Below the pieces are notes generated by a model that saw only the letters and a list, made by a program, of their open reading frames with translations, was not told the origin of the DNA and searched no databases. Positions 15,190 through 22,700 of a DNA stretch of 38,051 nt are shown here, piece by piece (the first letter of the stretch is position 1; the number at the start of each line of letters is the position of its first letter). Made by a program: the position numbers and the translations under genes. This DNA comes from Bacillota bacterium. Lineage in GTDB: Bacteria; Bacillota; Clostridia; Christensenellales; Aristaeellaceae. The stretch lies in the NCBI GenBank assembly GCA_023395615.1, contig JAEWYP010000009.1, forward strand, positions 1-38,051, written 5' to 3'.

Positions 15190-16047
15190 ATGAGGGAATA
15201 TCTGTGGTACTTCTTTGCCTATGCGTTTCTGGGTTGGTGCAGCGAGGTGGTATTTGCCGCTTTGAAAAGCGGGCGTTTTGTCAACCGTGGATTTCTCAGC
15301 GGTCCCATATGCCCCATCTATGGTTTCGGCATCGTGGGGGTTCTTCTTTGCACCGCGCCGTTGCAAGGAAACCTGCTTTGGCTGTATCTGGGTTCTGTGG
15401 TGCTTACTACGCTTTTGGAGCTGGTAACCGGGTTTGCCATGGAGAAGCTTTTCCATCAGCGCTGGTGGGATTATTCCCAAATGCCGCTCAATATCGGCGG
15501 TTATGTATGCCTGCCTTTCTCGCTGATCTGGGGGATAGCCTGCGTACTGATCGTGAAAGGGTTGCATCCGATTATCTCCGGTCTGGTGGCGTTGATAACA
15601 GAGCCATGGGGTTCCGTACTGTTGGGAGCTTTTACGGCGTTATTCATCCTGGATGTCTGCGTGGCAGCCGCCAAAGCCTTCAAGCTGGATCGCCGTCTGT
15701 CTCAGATTGACGAACTTGCCGCAGCCTTACGGGTTATTTCCGACGGCCTTGGCGAAACCATGGCAAACGGCGCGCTCACCCTGAAGGCAACCGATCAGCG
15801 CGCGCGCAGTGAGCTACAGGTTGCCGGCACGCGCACACGAGACACGCTGAAGGAAGCAGACGAAAAGAGCCGCGCCGAGATGAAAGCCCGTTACACAGCG
15901 CTGGTTGCGATTTTTGAGCGTGATCACGCACGGCTTTTAAAGGCATTCCCTCAATTACGCTCGCTTCGCCATCCGGATGCGCTGAACGCCGCAAAAGAAA
16001 AGCTCGCCAAACTGCGTGAAAACGCCGGCAAGCATAAAGCAGAATAA
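15190..16047 (+). CDS. PF06541 family membrane protein (putative ABC-transporter type IV)
   Basis: The 285-residue protein has an N-terminal membrane half with about five hydrophobic segments and the family signature GFLSGPICPIYGFG at residues 35-48, also GGYVCLPFSLIWG. This defines PF06541, whose name (CmpB-like putative ABC transporter) reflects no proven function. After the last membrane segment (about residue 160) there is a cytoplasmic, Ala/Lys/Glu-rich helical tail of some 120 residues that could form a coiled coil; this is longer than the basic family core. It begins 15 nt after ligA with GGGAGG upstream and is followed by a zinc-ribbon gene, so it is probably part of the pcrA-ligA transcript. 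Confidence 0.8.
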   Translation: MREYLWYFFAYAFLGWCSEVVFAALKSGRFVNRGFLSGPICPIYGFGIVGVLLCTAPLQGNLLWLYLGSVVLTTLLELVTGFAMEKLFHQRWWDYSQMPLNIGGYVCLPFSLIWGIACVLIVKGLHPIISGLVALITEPWGSVLLGAFTALFILDVCVAAAKAFKLDRRLSQIDELAAALRVISDGLGETMANGALTLKATDQRARSELQVAGTRTRDTLKEADEKSRAEMKARYTALVAIFERDHARLLKAFPQLRSLRHPDALNAAKEKLAKLRENAGKHKAE

Positions 16048-16068
16048 TCCGAAGGGAAGGCGATCAAG

Positions 16069-16317
16069 TTGCGGTGTGGATGTCCCCATTGCGGAACCTT
16101 TATGATCCAGGAAGAACGAAATGAAAGCGCCTGCGTATGCCCTGAGTGCGGCTATCGCTGCAACGCATGCCTCGGAACCGGCACAGCCATCAGCAGGGAT
16201 TCCCTGCAAAAGCTACGCGATACCGACTGGTTTACACCGGATTTCAACAGCGCTTCGGACGATGAGGAAGCGGATTCGGTTAGCCCAGAATCCCCAGATG
16301 CTCCAGAAGGATTTTAA
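16069..16317 (+). CDS. Small zinc-ribbon protein of unknown function
   Basis: The 82-residue protein has two zinc-knuckle pairs, CPHC (Cys5, Cys8) and CPEC (Cys24, Cys27), followed by a third pair CNAC (Cys31, Cys34), and ends in an acidic, Ser/Pro-rich tail (DDEEADSVSPESPD). The pattern is that of a rubredoxin/zinc-ribbon-like metal-binding module. I do not recognise a family or function. The start is TTG at 16069, preceded by GAAGGGAAGG. Its last 38 bases overlap the end of mntP on the opposite strand, and part of the acidic tail is therefore encoded antisense to mntP. Confidence 0.65.
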   Translation: MRCGCPHCGTFMIQEERNESACVCPECGYRCNACLGTGTAISRDSLQKLRDTDWFTPDFNSASDDEEADSVSPESPDAPEGF

Positions 16318-16843
16318 GTCCGATTAAAATCAGCACCACACCGCCCGCGATCTCCGCGCCACGTTTAAAGCGGGTGCCAAACTGATGTCCGATTACAACC
16401 CCCAGAAACGATATGATAAATGTGATCGCTCCGATTTCCAGTACCGCGGGTACGATCGCCGTTTTCATAAAGGCGAGGGTAATTCCGACAGCCAGAGCAT
16501 CAATGCTGGTGGCGATCGCCATCAACAGCAATTCCTTCAGATCCAGTTTGCCGTCGACATCGCAGGATTCGTCATCCTTGCTGTGGAAAGATTCCCAGAT
16601 CATTTTCCCCCCGATGTAGGCTAACAGCACAAAAGAGACCCAATGATCCACTTCTGTGATAGAATCGGCAAACTGCTTGCCAAGCAGCCACCCAAGTAAC
16701 GGCATTAGCGCCTGAAAACCCCCGAAAAAGAGCGCAATCACCGTCGCCTGCCCATAACGGATTTTTTTCATACACAGGCCTTTGCACAACGCCACAGCAA
16801 ATGCGTCCATGGAAAGCCCAATCGCGATCAATACCAGTTCCAT
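16280..16843 (-). CDS. mntP: Manganese efflux pump MntP
   Basis: The 187-residue membrane protein has six hydrophobic segments arranged as an internal duplication, each half with the signature acidic motif: LSMDAFAVAL at 10-19 and ATSIDALAVG in the second half. These aspartates are needed for manganese export in the MntP family (PF02659). The first ATG of the frame (16849) is only two bases after the GGGAG ribosome site, so the second ATG at 16843 is preferred. The gene converges with the zinc-ribbon gene and is divergent from a pentapeptide-repeat gene. I looked for the yybP-ykoY manganese riboswitch that often precedes mntP and did not find it. Confidence 0.93.
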   Translation of the reverse strand: MELVLIAIGLSMDAFAVALCKGLCMKKIRYGQATVIALFFGGFQALMPLLGWLLGKQFADSITEVDHWVSFVLLAYIGGKMIWESFHSKDDESCDVDGKLDLKELLLMAIATSIDALAVGITLAFMKTAIVPAVLEIGAITFIISFLGVVIGHQFGTRFKRGAEIAGGVVLILIGLKILLEHLGILG

Positions 16844-16868
16844 CTGCATCTCTCCCTTTATAACAAAC

Positions 16869-16950
16869 CGGATGCCGTATACAGCATCCGATACGCCTCG
16901 CCCTTACGGACAATATGCGTATTATATAGGCCCAACCCGCCTGTTGTCAA
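16869..16950 (-). promoter_or_regulatory. mntP promoter and leader hairpin
   Basis: On the minus strand TTGACA (16945-16950) and TATAAT (16921-16926) are separated by 18 nt. In the leader, CGGATGC and GCATCCG (16869-16890) form a seven-pair hairpin that could be a structural element or an operator. The divergent pentapeptide-repeat gene starts only 21 bp from the -35 box, so both genes may share control. Confidence 0.7.
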
Positions 16951-16970
16951 GCTTTTGGAGGTGAACCCAC

Positions 16971-17639
16971 ATGACCGAGTCCGATGAGAAACGCTGCGCA
17001 CCCCAGTCGCCCGAGCTCCAAGCGAACCTTATTACGGGAGCTCTTCCGTGCGTGATTGAAAAAGCACTTCAGCAAACGACCGATATTGATTCCATGCAAT
17101 TTAAAGACACGGAAGCCTCCGAGGTGAGCGGTACGGATCTGGAGTTCTCCGGCTGCCGCTTTGAACACTGCGTTTTTTCCGACTGGTCGCTTCGCCGTGT
17201 CAGTTTCGTGGACTGTATCCTGGAAAACTGCGACTTGAGTGGATTAAGGCTCGAAAACCTCACTTTTCAGCGAGTAAAGCTGATATCTTGCCGCCTGACC
17301 GGGGTTGAATGGCTGAAAGCGGCGCTGATGAACGTGATGATGATTGATTGCGCCGCTGACTACTTTACGCTTGCGGAGAGTAAATGTACTCATGTTTTAT
17401 GGCGTAACTGTCGTTTTCGTGAAAGTATCTGGCAGGATATCAAGCTGAAAGACGTTACGTTTGACGCCTGTGACCTTACCTCCTCACAAATACGATATAT
17501 GCCCATGGCGGGGTTGGATATGTCTACCTGCAAATTGGAAGCTCTGCAAATTGATCCGCTTGATCTTCGCGGTATGAAAGTTACCGCTGTCCAGGCGCTG
17601 ATGTTCTGTTCCCTTTTAGGGCTTGTTGTACTGGATTAA
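16971..17639 (+). CDS. Pentapeptide-repeat protein
   Basis: The 222-residue protein contains tandem five-residue repeats from about residue 45 to 190 (for example FSGCRFEHCVFSDWSLRRVS, FVDCILENCDLSGLRLENLT), with Leu or Phe recurring at the centre position and many cysteines. These build a right-handed quadrilateral beta helix. Some family members mimic DNA and protect gyrase from quinolones, but most have unknown roles and nothing here singles out gyrase. A non-repeat N-terminal segment and a hydrophobic last 15 residues (ALMFCSLLGLVVLD) flank the repeats. The start follows GGAGGTG. The 3' end is directly followed by a GNAT gene on the same strand. Confidence 0.88.
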   Translation: MTESDEKRCAPQSPELQANLITGALPCVIEKALQQTTDIDSMQFKDTEASEVSGTDLEFSGCRFEHCVFSDWSLRRVSFVDCILENCDLSGLRLENLTFQRVKLISCRLTGVEWLKAALMNVMMIDCAADYFTLAESKCTHVLWRNCRFRESIWQDIKLKDVTFDACDLTSSQIRYMPMAGLDMSTCKLEALQIDPLDLRGMKVTAVQALMFCSLLGLVVLD

Positions 17640-17667
17640 GCGACGAAGAATACGAGGAAAAAGCAGT

Positions 17668-18114
17668 TTGGTTTTTCAATGGGTAACCAGTTCCGACCCG
17701 GATTTTATAATGCTCACCGATGAACTGGATCAATTCTTCCGCTCCGTGCTGGGAACGAAGCAGTCCGAGTTTGATTCGTATAATCAAAGGAACATGCTTT
17801 CCGAAATCGTGGTGATTTATCAGGATAACAAGCCTGTTGCCTGCGGAGCGCTGAAGGTGCATCCGGATCGAAGCGCAGAGTTGAAGCGAATCTATGTAAG
17901 GCCGGATGCACGCCATAGCGGGATTGCGCGAAAAATGATCGGCATCCTGGAGGGAAAAGCAGTCAATCTGGGCTGCTCTCGTATGATTTTGGAAACCAAT
18001 CCTGCTTTTACGGATGCTGTTGCACTTTATACCCGACTCGGATATGAAAAGTCCGAGAATTTCGGCCCATATGTGAGCGTCTGTACCCTGTGCATGTCAA
18101 AATCCTTATCATAA
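17668..18114 (+). CDS. GNAT family N-acetyltransferase
   Basis: The 148-residue protein shows the GNAT core: GALKVHP in the beta-4 strand, then motif A LKRIYVRPDARHSGIARKMI (residues 72-91), where RHSGIA is the acetyl-CoA pyrophosphate loop (R/Q-x-x-G-x-A), and a C-terminal ALYTRLGYEK typical of the family. It should transfer an acetyl group from acetyl-CoA to an amine; the substrate cannot be told. The frame opens at 17623 inside the pentapeptide gene, but the TTG at 17668 has GAGGAA nine bases upstream and gives the usual family N-terminus. It probably shares a transcript with the preceding gene. Confidence 0.85.
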   Translation: MVFQWVTSSDPDFIMLTDELDQFFRSVLGTKQSEFDSYNQRNMLSEIVVIYQDNKPVACGALKVHPDRSAELKRIYVRPDARHSGIARKMIGILEGKAVNLGCSRMILETNPAFTDAVALYTRLGYEKSENFGPYVSVCTLCMSKSLS

Positions 18115-18157
18115 AAGCAACGATCTCATACGAATGATCATTATGCTTTATGCAGTA

Positions 18158-18190
18158 AAACGCGCTTCCTTTTTTGCAGGAAGCGCGTTT
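18158..18190. terminator. Bidirectional intrinsic terminator
   Basis: AAACGCGCTTCCT (18158-18170) pairs perfectly with AGGAAGCGCGTTT (18178-18190) over 13 positions around a short loop. The flanking A and T bases allow use from both sides: it ends the GNAT transcript and the convergent operon ending with the coiled-coil gene. Confidence 0.85.
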
Positions 18191-18202
18191 GCAATGTAAT
18201 CC

Positions 18203-18832
18203 TTATCGATTTGGCATATTCTGATCCACCTGCTGGCGGGTCATGCGGATATCAGTCAGCTTTTCGCTGATAGAACGGTCCAACTGTGCCAGCACCTCGT
18301 CGATATGCGAGTAGACGTCGTGATACAGTTTGTCCACTTCTTCCTGAGTATTCTGCCGCACCTCCTGTACCTCCATGCGGGCACGCGCTACGATTTCTTC
18401 CTCGCTTACCATCTGCGACGCGCGGGCTTCCGCATCCGCAATCATACGGCGCGTTTTTTCCTGCGCTTCGGCAAGCATGGCCTGCGTCTGCGCATTCGCC
18501 TTCTGCAGCATATCCTGCGCTTGTTTGTTTGCGTTCGCCACAGTACCCTGCGCCTGCGCGTTGGCTTCGTTCACGGCTCGCGCAGCGCGGGAATTGGCTT
18601 CATTTCTTGTCTGTTCCGCCATAGCACGTGCTTCGTTGATAATATTCTTCTGGTTCTCGATCACGCTTTTTGCGGCGGTAATGTCTCCTGGCAGTTTGGC
18701 GCGAATCTCCGCCACCAGTTGCAGGCAGCGGTCCCTGTCCACCATTACCAGATTACTCAGCGGCATACGCCGGCCTAAGGCGATTTGGTTATCCAATTCG
18801 TCTAAAAGCATATCCGCATTCGCTTCAGACAT
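18203..18832 (-). CDS. Coiled-coil protein (ATP synthase b-subunit-like), function unknown
   Basis: The 209-residue protein is largely a long, Ala/Gln/Glu-rich helix (about residues 50-170), with recurring ANAQAQ and MLAEAQEKTRRMIADAEARA stretches resembling the b subunit of F-type ATPase, but without a membrane segment. Such proteins are found beside coaD in other Clostridia and are sometimes labelled ATPase or V-type subunit; no enzymatic motif is present and I do not endorse those names. The N-terminal ANADMLLDELDNQIALGRRM is not coiled coil and may be a small anchoring or oligomerisation module, which gives a general DivIVA-like look without a recognisable DivIVA motif. It follows coaD by 23 nt in the same operon. 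Confidence 0.75.
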   Translation of the reverse strand: MSEANADMLLDELDNQIALGRRMPLSNLVMVDRDRCLQLVAEIRAKLPGDITAAKSVIENQKNIINEARAMAEQTRNEANSRAARAVNEANAQAQGTVANANKQAQDMLQKANAQTQAMLAEAQEKTRRMIADAEARASQMVSEEEIVARARMEVQEVRQNTQEEVDKLYHDVYSHIDEVLAQLDRSISEKLTDIRMTRQQVDQNMPNR

Positions 18833-18855
18833 ATTCGTTCTCTCCCTTCTCCGGC

Positions 18856-19341
18856 TTACGGATGATAAGCCAGATTCACATCCTGAATAATGCTTGCCGG
18901 AACAAGCGTTGAAATGTCGCCCCCGAACGCCGCAATCTGCCGCACGGCGCTGGAGCTGATATAGGCGTAATCCGGCGACGTCATCAGGAAGAACGTCTCG
19001 ATTTCAGGGGCGATCTGCCTGTTGATCTGCGCCATCTGGAACTCATTCTCAAAATCGGTCACGGCACGCAGACCACGTAAAACGATCTCCGCGTCAATGC
19101 TTCGCATATAATCAACCAGCAACCCGCCAAAGCTGTCGATCTTCACATTTGGCAGATGAGCGCAGGCTTTTCGCAGCATTTCCATGCGCTGTTCCACCGT
19201 AAACCGGTTGCGTTTATCCGGGTTATTAAGTACCGCTACCACCAGCTCCGGGAACAGCTTGGAGGCTCGCTCAATCAGGTCGACATGGCCAAGCGTAACC
19301 GGGTCAAAACTGCCGGGATATACGCATACACCCTTACGCAT
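18856..19341 (-). CDS. coaD: Phosphopantetheine adenylyltransferase
   Basis: The 161-residue enzyme carries out the fourth step of coenzyme A synthesis, joining ATP and 4'-phosphopantetheine to dephospho-CoA. The nucleotidyltransferase signature is clear: VYPGSFDPVTLGH with the T-x-G-H motif at 16-19, RGLRAVTDFENEFQMA in the middle and YAYISSSAVRQIA near the end. The frame is open further upstream, but the ATG at 19341 lies six bases after GGAGG and gives the typical length. It overlaps rsmD by eight bases, a classic rsmD-coaD arrangement. Confidence 0.96.
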   Translation of the reverse strand: MRKGVCVYPGSFDPVTLGHVDLIERASKLFPELVVAVLNNPDKRNRFTVEQRMEMLRKACAHLPNVKIDSFGGLLVDYMRSIDAEIVLRGLRAVTDFENEFQMAQINRQIAPEIETFFLMTSPDYAYISSSAVRQIAAFGGDISTLVPASIIQDVNLAYHP

Positions 19342-19903
19342 TACCATCCTCCTTGCCGCTGTAGTCAAAAAAGAAAATTTCGGTATCTCCGTACCGCCGA
19401 ACATCCCGTTGTTTATAAGGTCTTTTCAGGTGCGGCGGATCGCCTCTCCGGCGCTCAATCACCAGTAACGCCCCCTGGTCCAGTAACGTATTCTCCGCCA
19501 AATGATCGCATATCTTCTCAATCTCGGTCATTTTATATGGCGGGTCCAGAAAGACGAGTGAAAACGTTCGATGATCCCGAGCCAAGCGATCCAACGCGGC
19601 TTGCCAGTCGGCTTTAACGATCTCAACCGACTTTGTAAAACCCAGCGCCTCTGCGTTCTTTGTAATACATGCGATCGCTGTCGGCGATATATCCGCAAAT
19701 GCGGCAAATTCGGCTCCGCGGCTCAGGGCTTCCAACCCCAGCGCGCCGCTGCCCGCAAACAGATCCAGCACACGCGCTTCAGGCGTTTCCCGCTGAATGA
19801 TATTAAACAGCGATTCCCTTACATAATCCTGCGTCGGTCGGGTATCCATTCCCTTGGGGGCGTAAAGAGTGCGGCCCCGGGCGCTTCCCGCGATGATGCG
19901 CAT
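19334..19903 (-). CDS. rsmD: 16S rRNA (guanine966-N2)-methyltransferase RsmD
   Basis: The 189-residue protein is the RsmD methyltransferase (PF03602). It starts MRIIAGSARGRTLYAPKGMD and RPTQDYVRESLFNI, as the family does; the S-adenosylmethionine site is VLDLFAGSGALGLEALSRGA (45-64) and the catalytic motif is DPPY (120-123). It methylates G966 of 16S rRNA in assembled 30S subunits. AGGAAGTAAGG precedes the ATG. It is immediately upstream of coaD. Confidence 0.95.
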   Translation of the reverse strand: MRIIAGSARGRTLYAPKGMDTRPTQDYVRESLFNIIQRETPEARVLDLFAGSGALGLEALSRGAEFAAFADISPTAIACITKNAEALGFTKSVEIVKADWQAALDRLARDHRTFSLVFLDPPYKMTEIEKICDHLAENTLLDQGALLVIERRRGDPPHLKRPYKQRDVRRYGDTEIFFFDYSGKEDGNA

Positions 19904-19942
19904 GCCTTACTTCCTTTTCCCATGGCTTCGTTTTGCCGGACA

Positions 19943-20743
19943 TTATACAAGCTGCTGAGGCGAGTTCTTTTTCTCGCGTTCCCGCTTTTCCCGCCGGGCG
20001 CGGCGCTTCTTCTTGTTTTCTCCGATCGCGATGCCGGTGTTGATGCGGACGCGTGCGTTTTTCCCTTGCTGATACCCGAAGGCATACCCCAAAGGAGCTA
20101 CCATCACCCATAGTGGAGATAAGCGTTCGGCCCAAAGCGTCGCCACGTCGCCCAGCTTGGTTGCCACGTTAATAAAAGGCAGCGTCATGCTTCGAACAAC
20201 AATGCGTACAACGGATATGGCATCCATTCCGGAATGCGACTGATAATATGCCAGAGCGTCCCCGATGCCACTCTGTCGAGTGAAGCGCGTCAGCCAGCTT
20301 GGCAGCACCCCGAGCGTGTAGGTGCTAAGCGACGTAACGCAGGCAAACGCGAGCGTAACGATCAGATAAGGCGCTGCGCCGATCAGCACTTCAAAAAAGC
20401 CCTTGGCAGGGTGAAAACTGCGTTCCAGCTCCTGTTGCGAGATCATTTTGCCTTCCTGCCTGCGCGTATACATGATTTCCCCATACGCGGCGTCACCCTG
20501 TCCGGCCGCCATCCCGCTGGTATACATATACGCAGTAGCGGTTGCAATTAGGATCAGGCTGGTGATGATCCGCAAAGCCAGTGCGTCAAAAGTCAGCAGC
20601 AGGCTGAGAATCAGATAGATGACGGAGATGAACAGGATGTTGAGCATCATCCGAAAGCCCTGCTTCACGGCGTCCTGCCCGTGCCAGGAACCAATCAGAA
20701 TCGGCTTCACAACCTCTGGAACCGGTTTTTTCTGCTTCTGCAT
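19943..20743 (-). CDS. Membrane protein of unknown function
   Basis: The 266-residue protein has hydrophobic segments around residues 33-52 and 58-77, another pair around 118-140, and one near 220, and ends in a strongly basic tail (KKKRRARREKREREKK). The basic end should lie in the cytoplasm and might contact RNA or membrane lipid. I do not recognise a family. It begins at 20743, where AGAGAGGG precedes the ATG; ten further codons upstream are possible but lack a ribosome site. It is located between alr and rsmD on the same strand, 39 nt before rsmD, and may be transcribed with rsmD, coaD and the coiled-coil gene. Confidence 0.7.
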   Translation of the reverse strand: MQKQKKPVPEVVKPILIGSWHGQDAVKQGFRMMLNILFISVIYLILSLLLTFDALALRIITSLILIATATAYMYTSGMAAGQGDAAYGEIMYTRRQEGKMISQQELERSFHPAKGFFEVLIGAAPYLIVTLAFACVTSLSTYTLGVLPSWLTRFTRQSGIGDALAYYQSHSGMDAISVVRIVVRSMTLPFINVATKLGDVATLWAERLSPLWVMVAPLGYAFGYQQGKNARVRINTGIAIGENKKKRRARREKREREKKNSPQQLV

Positions 20744-20762
20744 GCTTAACCCTCTCTGCGTC

Positions 20763-20791
20763 TCACACGACAAACCCTGATCATCGTGTGA
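20763..20791. repeat. Inverted repeat upstream of the membrane protein gene
   Basis: TCACACGA (20763-20770) and TCGTGTGA (20784-20791) are perfect eight-base arms around 13 bases. It stands 20 bp before the gene start at 20743, in the position of a leader hairpin or operator. Confidence 0.55.
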
Positions 20792-20847
20792 AACGAAGTG
20801 ATTTTCTTCTGTATTGTATCAAAAAATAACGGCTAGCGCAATGCGCG

Positions 20848-21966
20848 TCATAGCACTGGAAGATACTCTCTTGGAACACGACCTGTAATAGCCAGCAAAA
20901 CTTCATAACTGATCGTTTCGGCCCATCCAGCCAGCTCGTCCGCGCCGATCCGTTCCTGTCCCTGCGTGCCGATCAACACGACCTGCGCGCCTTTTTGCAC
21001 GTCCGGGATGTCGGTCACGTCAATCATCGTCTGGTCCATACAGATACGCCCGATGATATTGGCCCGTTTTCCGTTTACCAGCATTTGTCCCCGGTTGCTC
21101 ATCATACGATGGTATCCGTCGCCATAACCGACAGCCACCGTAGCAACGCGCATGGGTTTGTCCGCCGTGAATGTGCAGCCGTAGCTTACGCTGTCGCCCG
21201 CGGAAATTTCTTTCACATACACTACTTCGCTCTCCCAGCGGAGCGCCGGCTGAAAATTCAGATCAGTGGCTACGGGCGGATACCCATACAGGGATATCCC
21301 TTCGCGAATCATTGAGAAAGAGGTTTCAGGCGCTACCAGACTCATCGCACTATTGGAAACATGCGCCGGTATAGAGGGATCGAAATGTGACCGCAACAGC
21401 TGAAACTCTTCCAACTGCTTTTGCGTATAATCCGTGATACCGCCCTGTTCGTTTACGTGATCCGCATCTGCAAAGTGGGTATAGATACCGGTCGCTTTTA
21501 CATGCTTTGCCTGCTTAAGCGCCTGTGCAAGCACATCCGCTTCCCCTTCTGTACGCAGGCCAATCCTTCCCATGCCTGTATCCAGCTTGATATGAACCAG
21601 AGCCTGTCTGCCAAGCTCGGCCGCTTTCTCGTCGAGCGCTTCCACCATCTTCGGCTCAAACACCGTCTGGGTCAGGTCCTGCAGAATCGCCGTTTCCGCG
21701 GCAATCTCAGTAGAAGCGCCCAAAACCAGAATGTTTGCCTTAATTCCGTTTTCCCTCAGTTGTACGCCTTCTTCCGGGATGGCCACCGCCAGGTCGCGGC
21801 ATCCGGCATCCGTAACCGTCTTAGCGACTTCTACAATACCATGACCGTATGCGTTAGCCTTGACCACCGCCATAACGCGTACATCCTTCGGTACCTGGGC
21901 AACCATCAACTGAAAGTTATGCCGGATCGCGTTCAGATCAATTACAATCCGATTCTGTCGGAGCAT
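20848..21966 (-). CDS. alr: Alanine racemase
   Basis: The 372-residue PLP enzyme interconverts L- and D-alanine for peptidoglycan. The PLP lysine is in VVKANAYGHG (Lys36), the second catalytic base is Tyr262 in SVSYGCTF, and the KLDTGMGRIG segment with Lys127 and Arg134 and the GRICMDQ loop are as in other alanine racemases. GGAAGGAAAAAG precedes the ATG. It stands as a separate unit about 230 nt from the ACT-domain gene upstream. Confidence 0.96.
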   Translation of the reverse strand: MLRQNRIVIDLNAIRHNFQLMVAQVPKDVRVMAVVKANAYGHGIVEVAKTVTDAGCRDLAVAIPEEGVQLRENGIKANILVLGASTEIAAETAILQDLTQTVFEPKMVEALDEKAAELGRQALVHIKLDTGMGRIGLRTEGEADVLAQALKQAKHVKATGIYTHFADADHVNEQGGITDYTQKQLEEFQLLRSHFDPSIPAHVSNSAMSLVAPETSFSMIREGISLYGYPPVATDLNFQPALRWESEVVYVKEISAGDSVSYGCTFTADKPMRVATVAVGYGDGYHRMMSNRGQMLVNGKRANIIGRICMDQTMIDVTDIPDVQKGAQVVLIGTQGQERIGADELAGWAETISYEVLLAITGRVPREYLPVL

Positions 21967-22199
21967 TCTTTTTCCTTCCTTTCACACGGGGATATAATCG
22001 GCCGGAAATGCAGATGCACGGAAAAACATACCGGATAGAGTCTGTTATCTCCATAGAGAGAGCGTGTCTGGGATGCTCTTGCCGCGAAATGAGCCGTTGT
22101 GTTCGCGGTTCGTTTGCCTCCCAGTTTGCTGTGCTTCCCTCTGTCCGGACATACATTCCATCCGTACAGCCTTCCGTGCATCCGTTTCCATCATTCTTT
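21967..22199. other. Gap upstream of alr, no convincing gene
   Basis: This 233-nt stretch probably contains the alr promoter and leader, but I cannot point to a clear -35/-10 pair on the minus strand, a terminator or a credible gene. A 48-codon minus-strand frame is present and is not supported by a ribosome site. Confidence 0.4.
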
Positions 22200-22631
22200 T
22201 TACAGCGCCCGGATATCGTCCTGCGAAAGCAGCTTAACCCCTGCCGATTTCAGCACGTTCGCCGCCTCTTCCGGCCGATCGACCCGAATGATGATCAGCG
22301 CGCTGTCTCCCGTATTGCGTACGAAGCTGTACAGGTATTCCAGCGCGATATTCTTTTCCGCAAGGCGGGTCAATATACCGTGCAGTCCGCCCGGACGATC
22401 CGGTACGCAAACCGCGAGCACATCGGTCAGCTTGACGGTATATCCGTTTTCGGAAAGAATGCGTACCGCCTTTTCATAATCTGCCACAATCCCACGCAGG
22501 ATGCCGAAATTGGTCGTGTCCGCGATGGACAGGGAAACAAGATCAATCTGATGCTCCGCAAGCACTTTGGTAAAATCCGCAAGCCTGCCGGGTGTATTTT
22601 CAATAAAAACGGATATCTGTTTTACAAACAT
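22200..22631 (-). CDS. ACT-domain protein (tandem ACT)
   Basis: The 143-residue protein is made of two ACT-like ligand-binding modules: the first begins KQISVFIENTPGRLADFTKV, the second VLAVCVPDRPGGLHGILTRL, each with the Gly-Arg-Leu or Gly-Gly-Leu helix start typical of amino-acid-binding ACT domains. There is no catalytic domain. Proteins of this type are commonly encoded beside paaK and iorAB and are presumed to sense an aromatic amino acid or related compound; this is inference from neighbourhood. The chosen ATG follows GGAGGTG nine bases upstream; 17 additional codons upstream lack similarity. It lies 69 nt after paaK. Confidence 0.9.
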   Translation of the reverse strand: MFVKQISVFIENTPGRLADFTKVLAEHQIDLVSLSIADTTNFGILRGIVADYEKAVRILSENGYTVKLTDVLAVCVPDRPGGLHGILTRLAEKNIALEYLYSFVRNTGDSALIIIRVDRPEEAANVLKSAGVKLLSQDDIRAL

Positions 22632-22700
22632 TCCGCCACACCTCCAAACGCTTTTTTCCAGTATACCATAAAGCGGTTTCACCGAACAGTCATACAGCGT

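Noticed and set aside
22045..22191. A 48-codon minus-strand gene upstream of alr
   Set aside because: No ribosome site, hydrophilic composition without pattern and no recognisable family.
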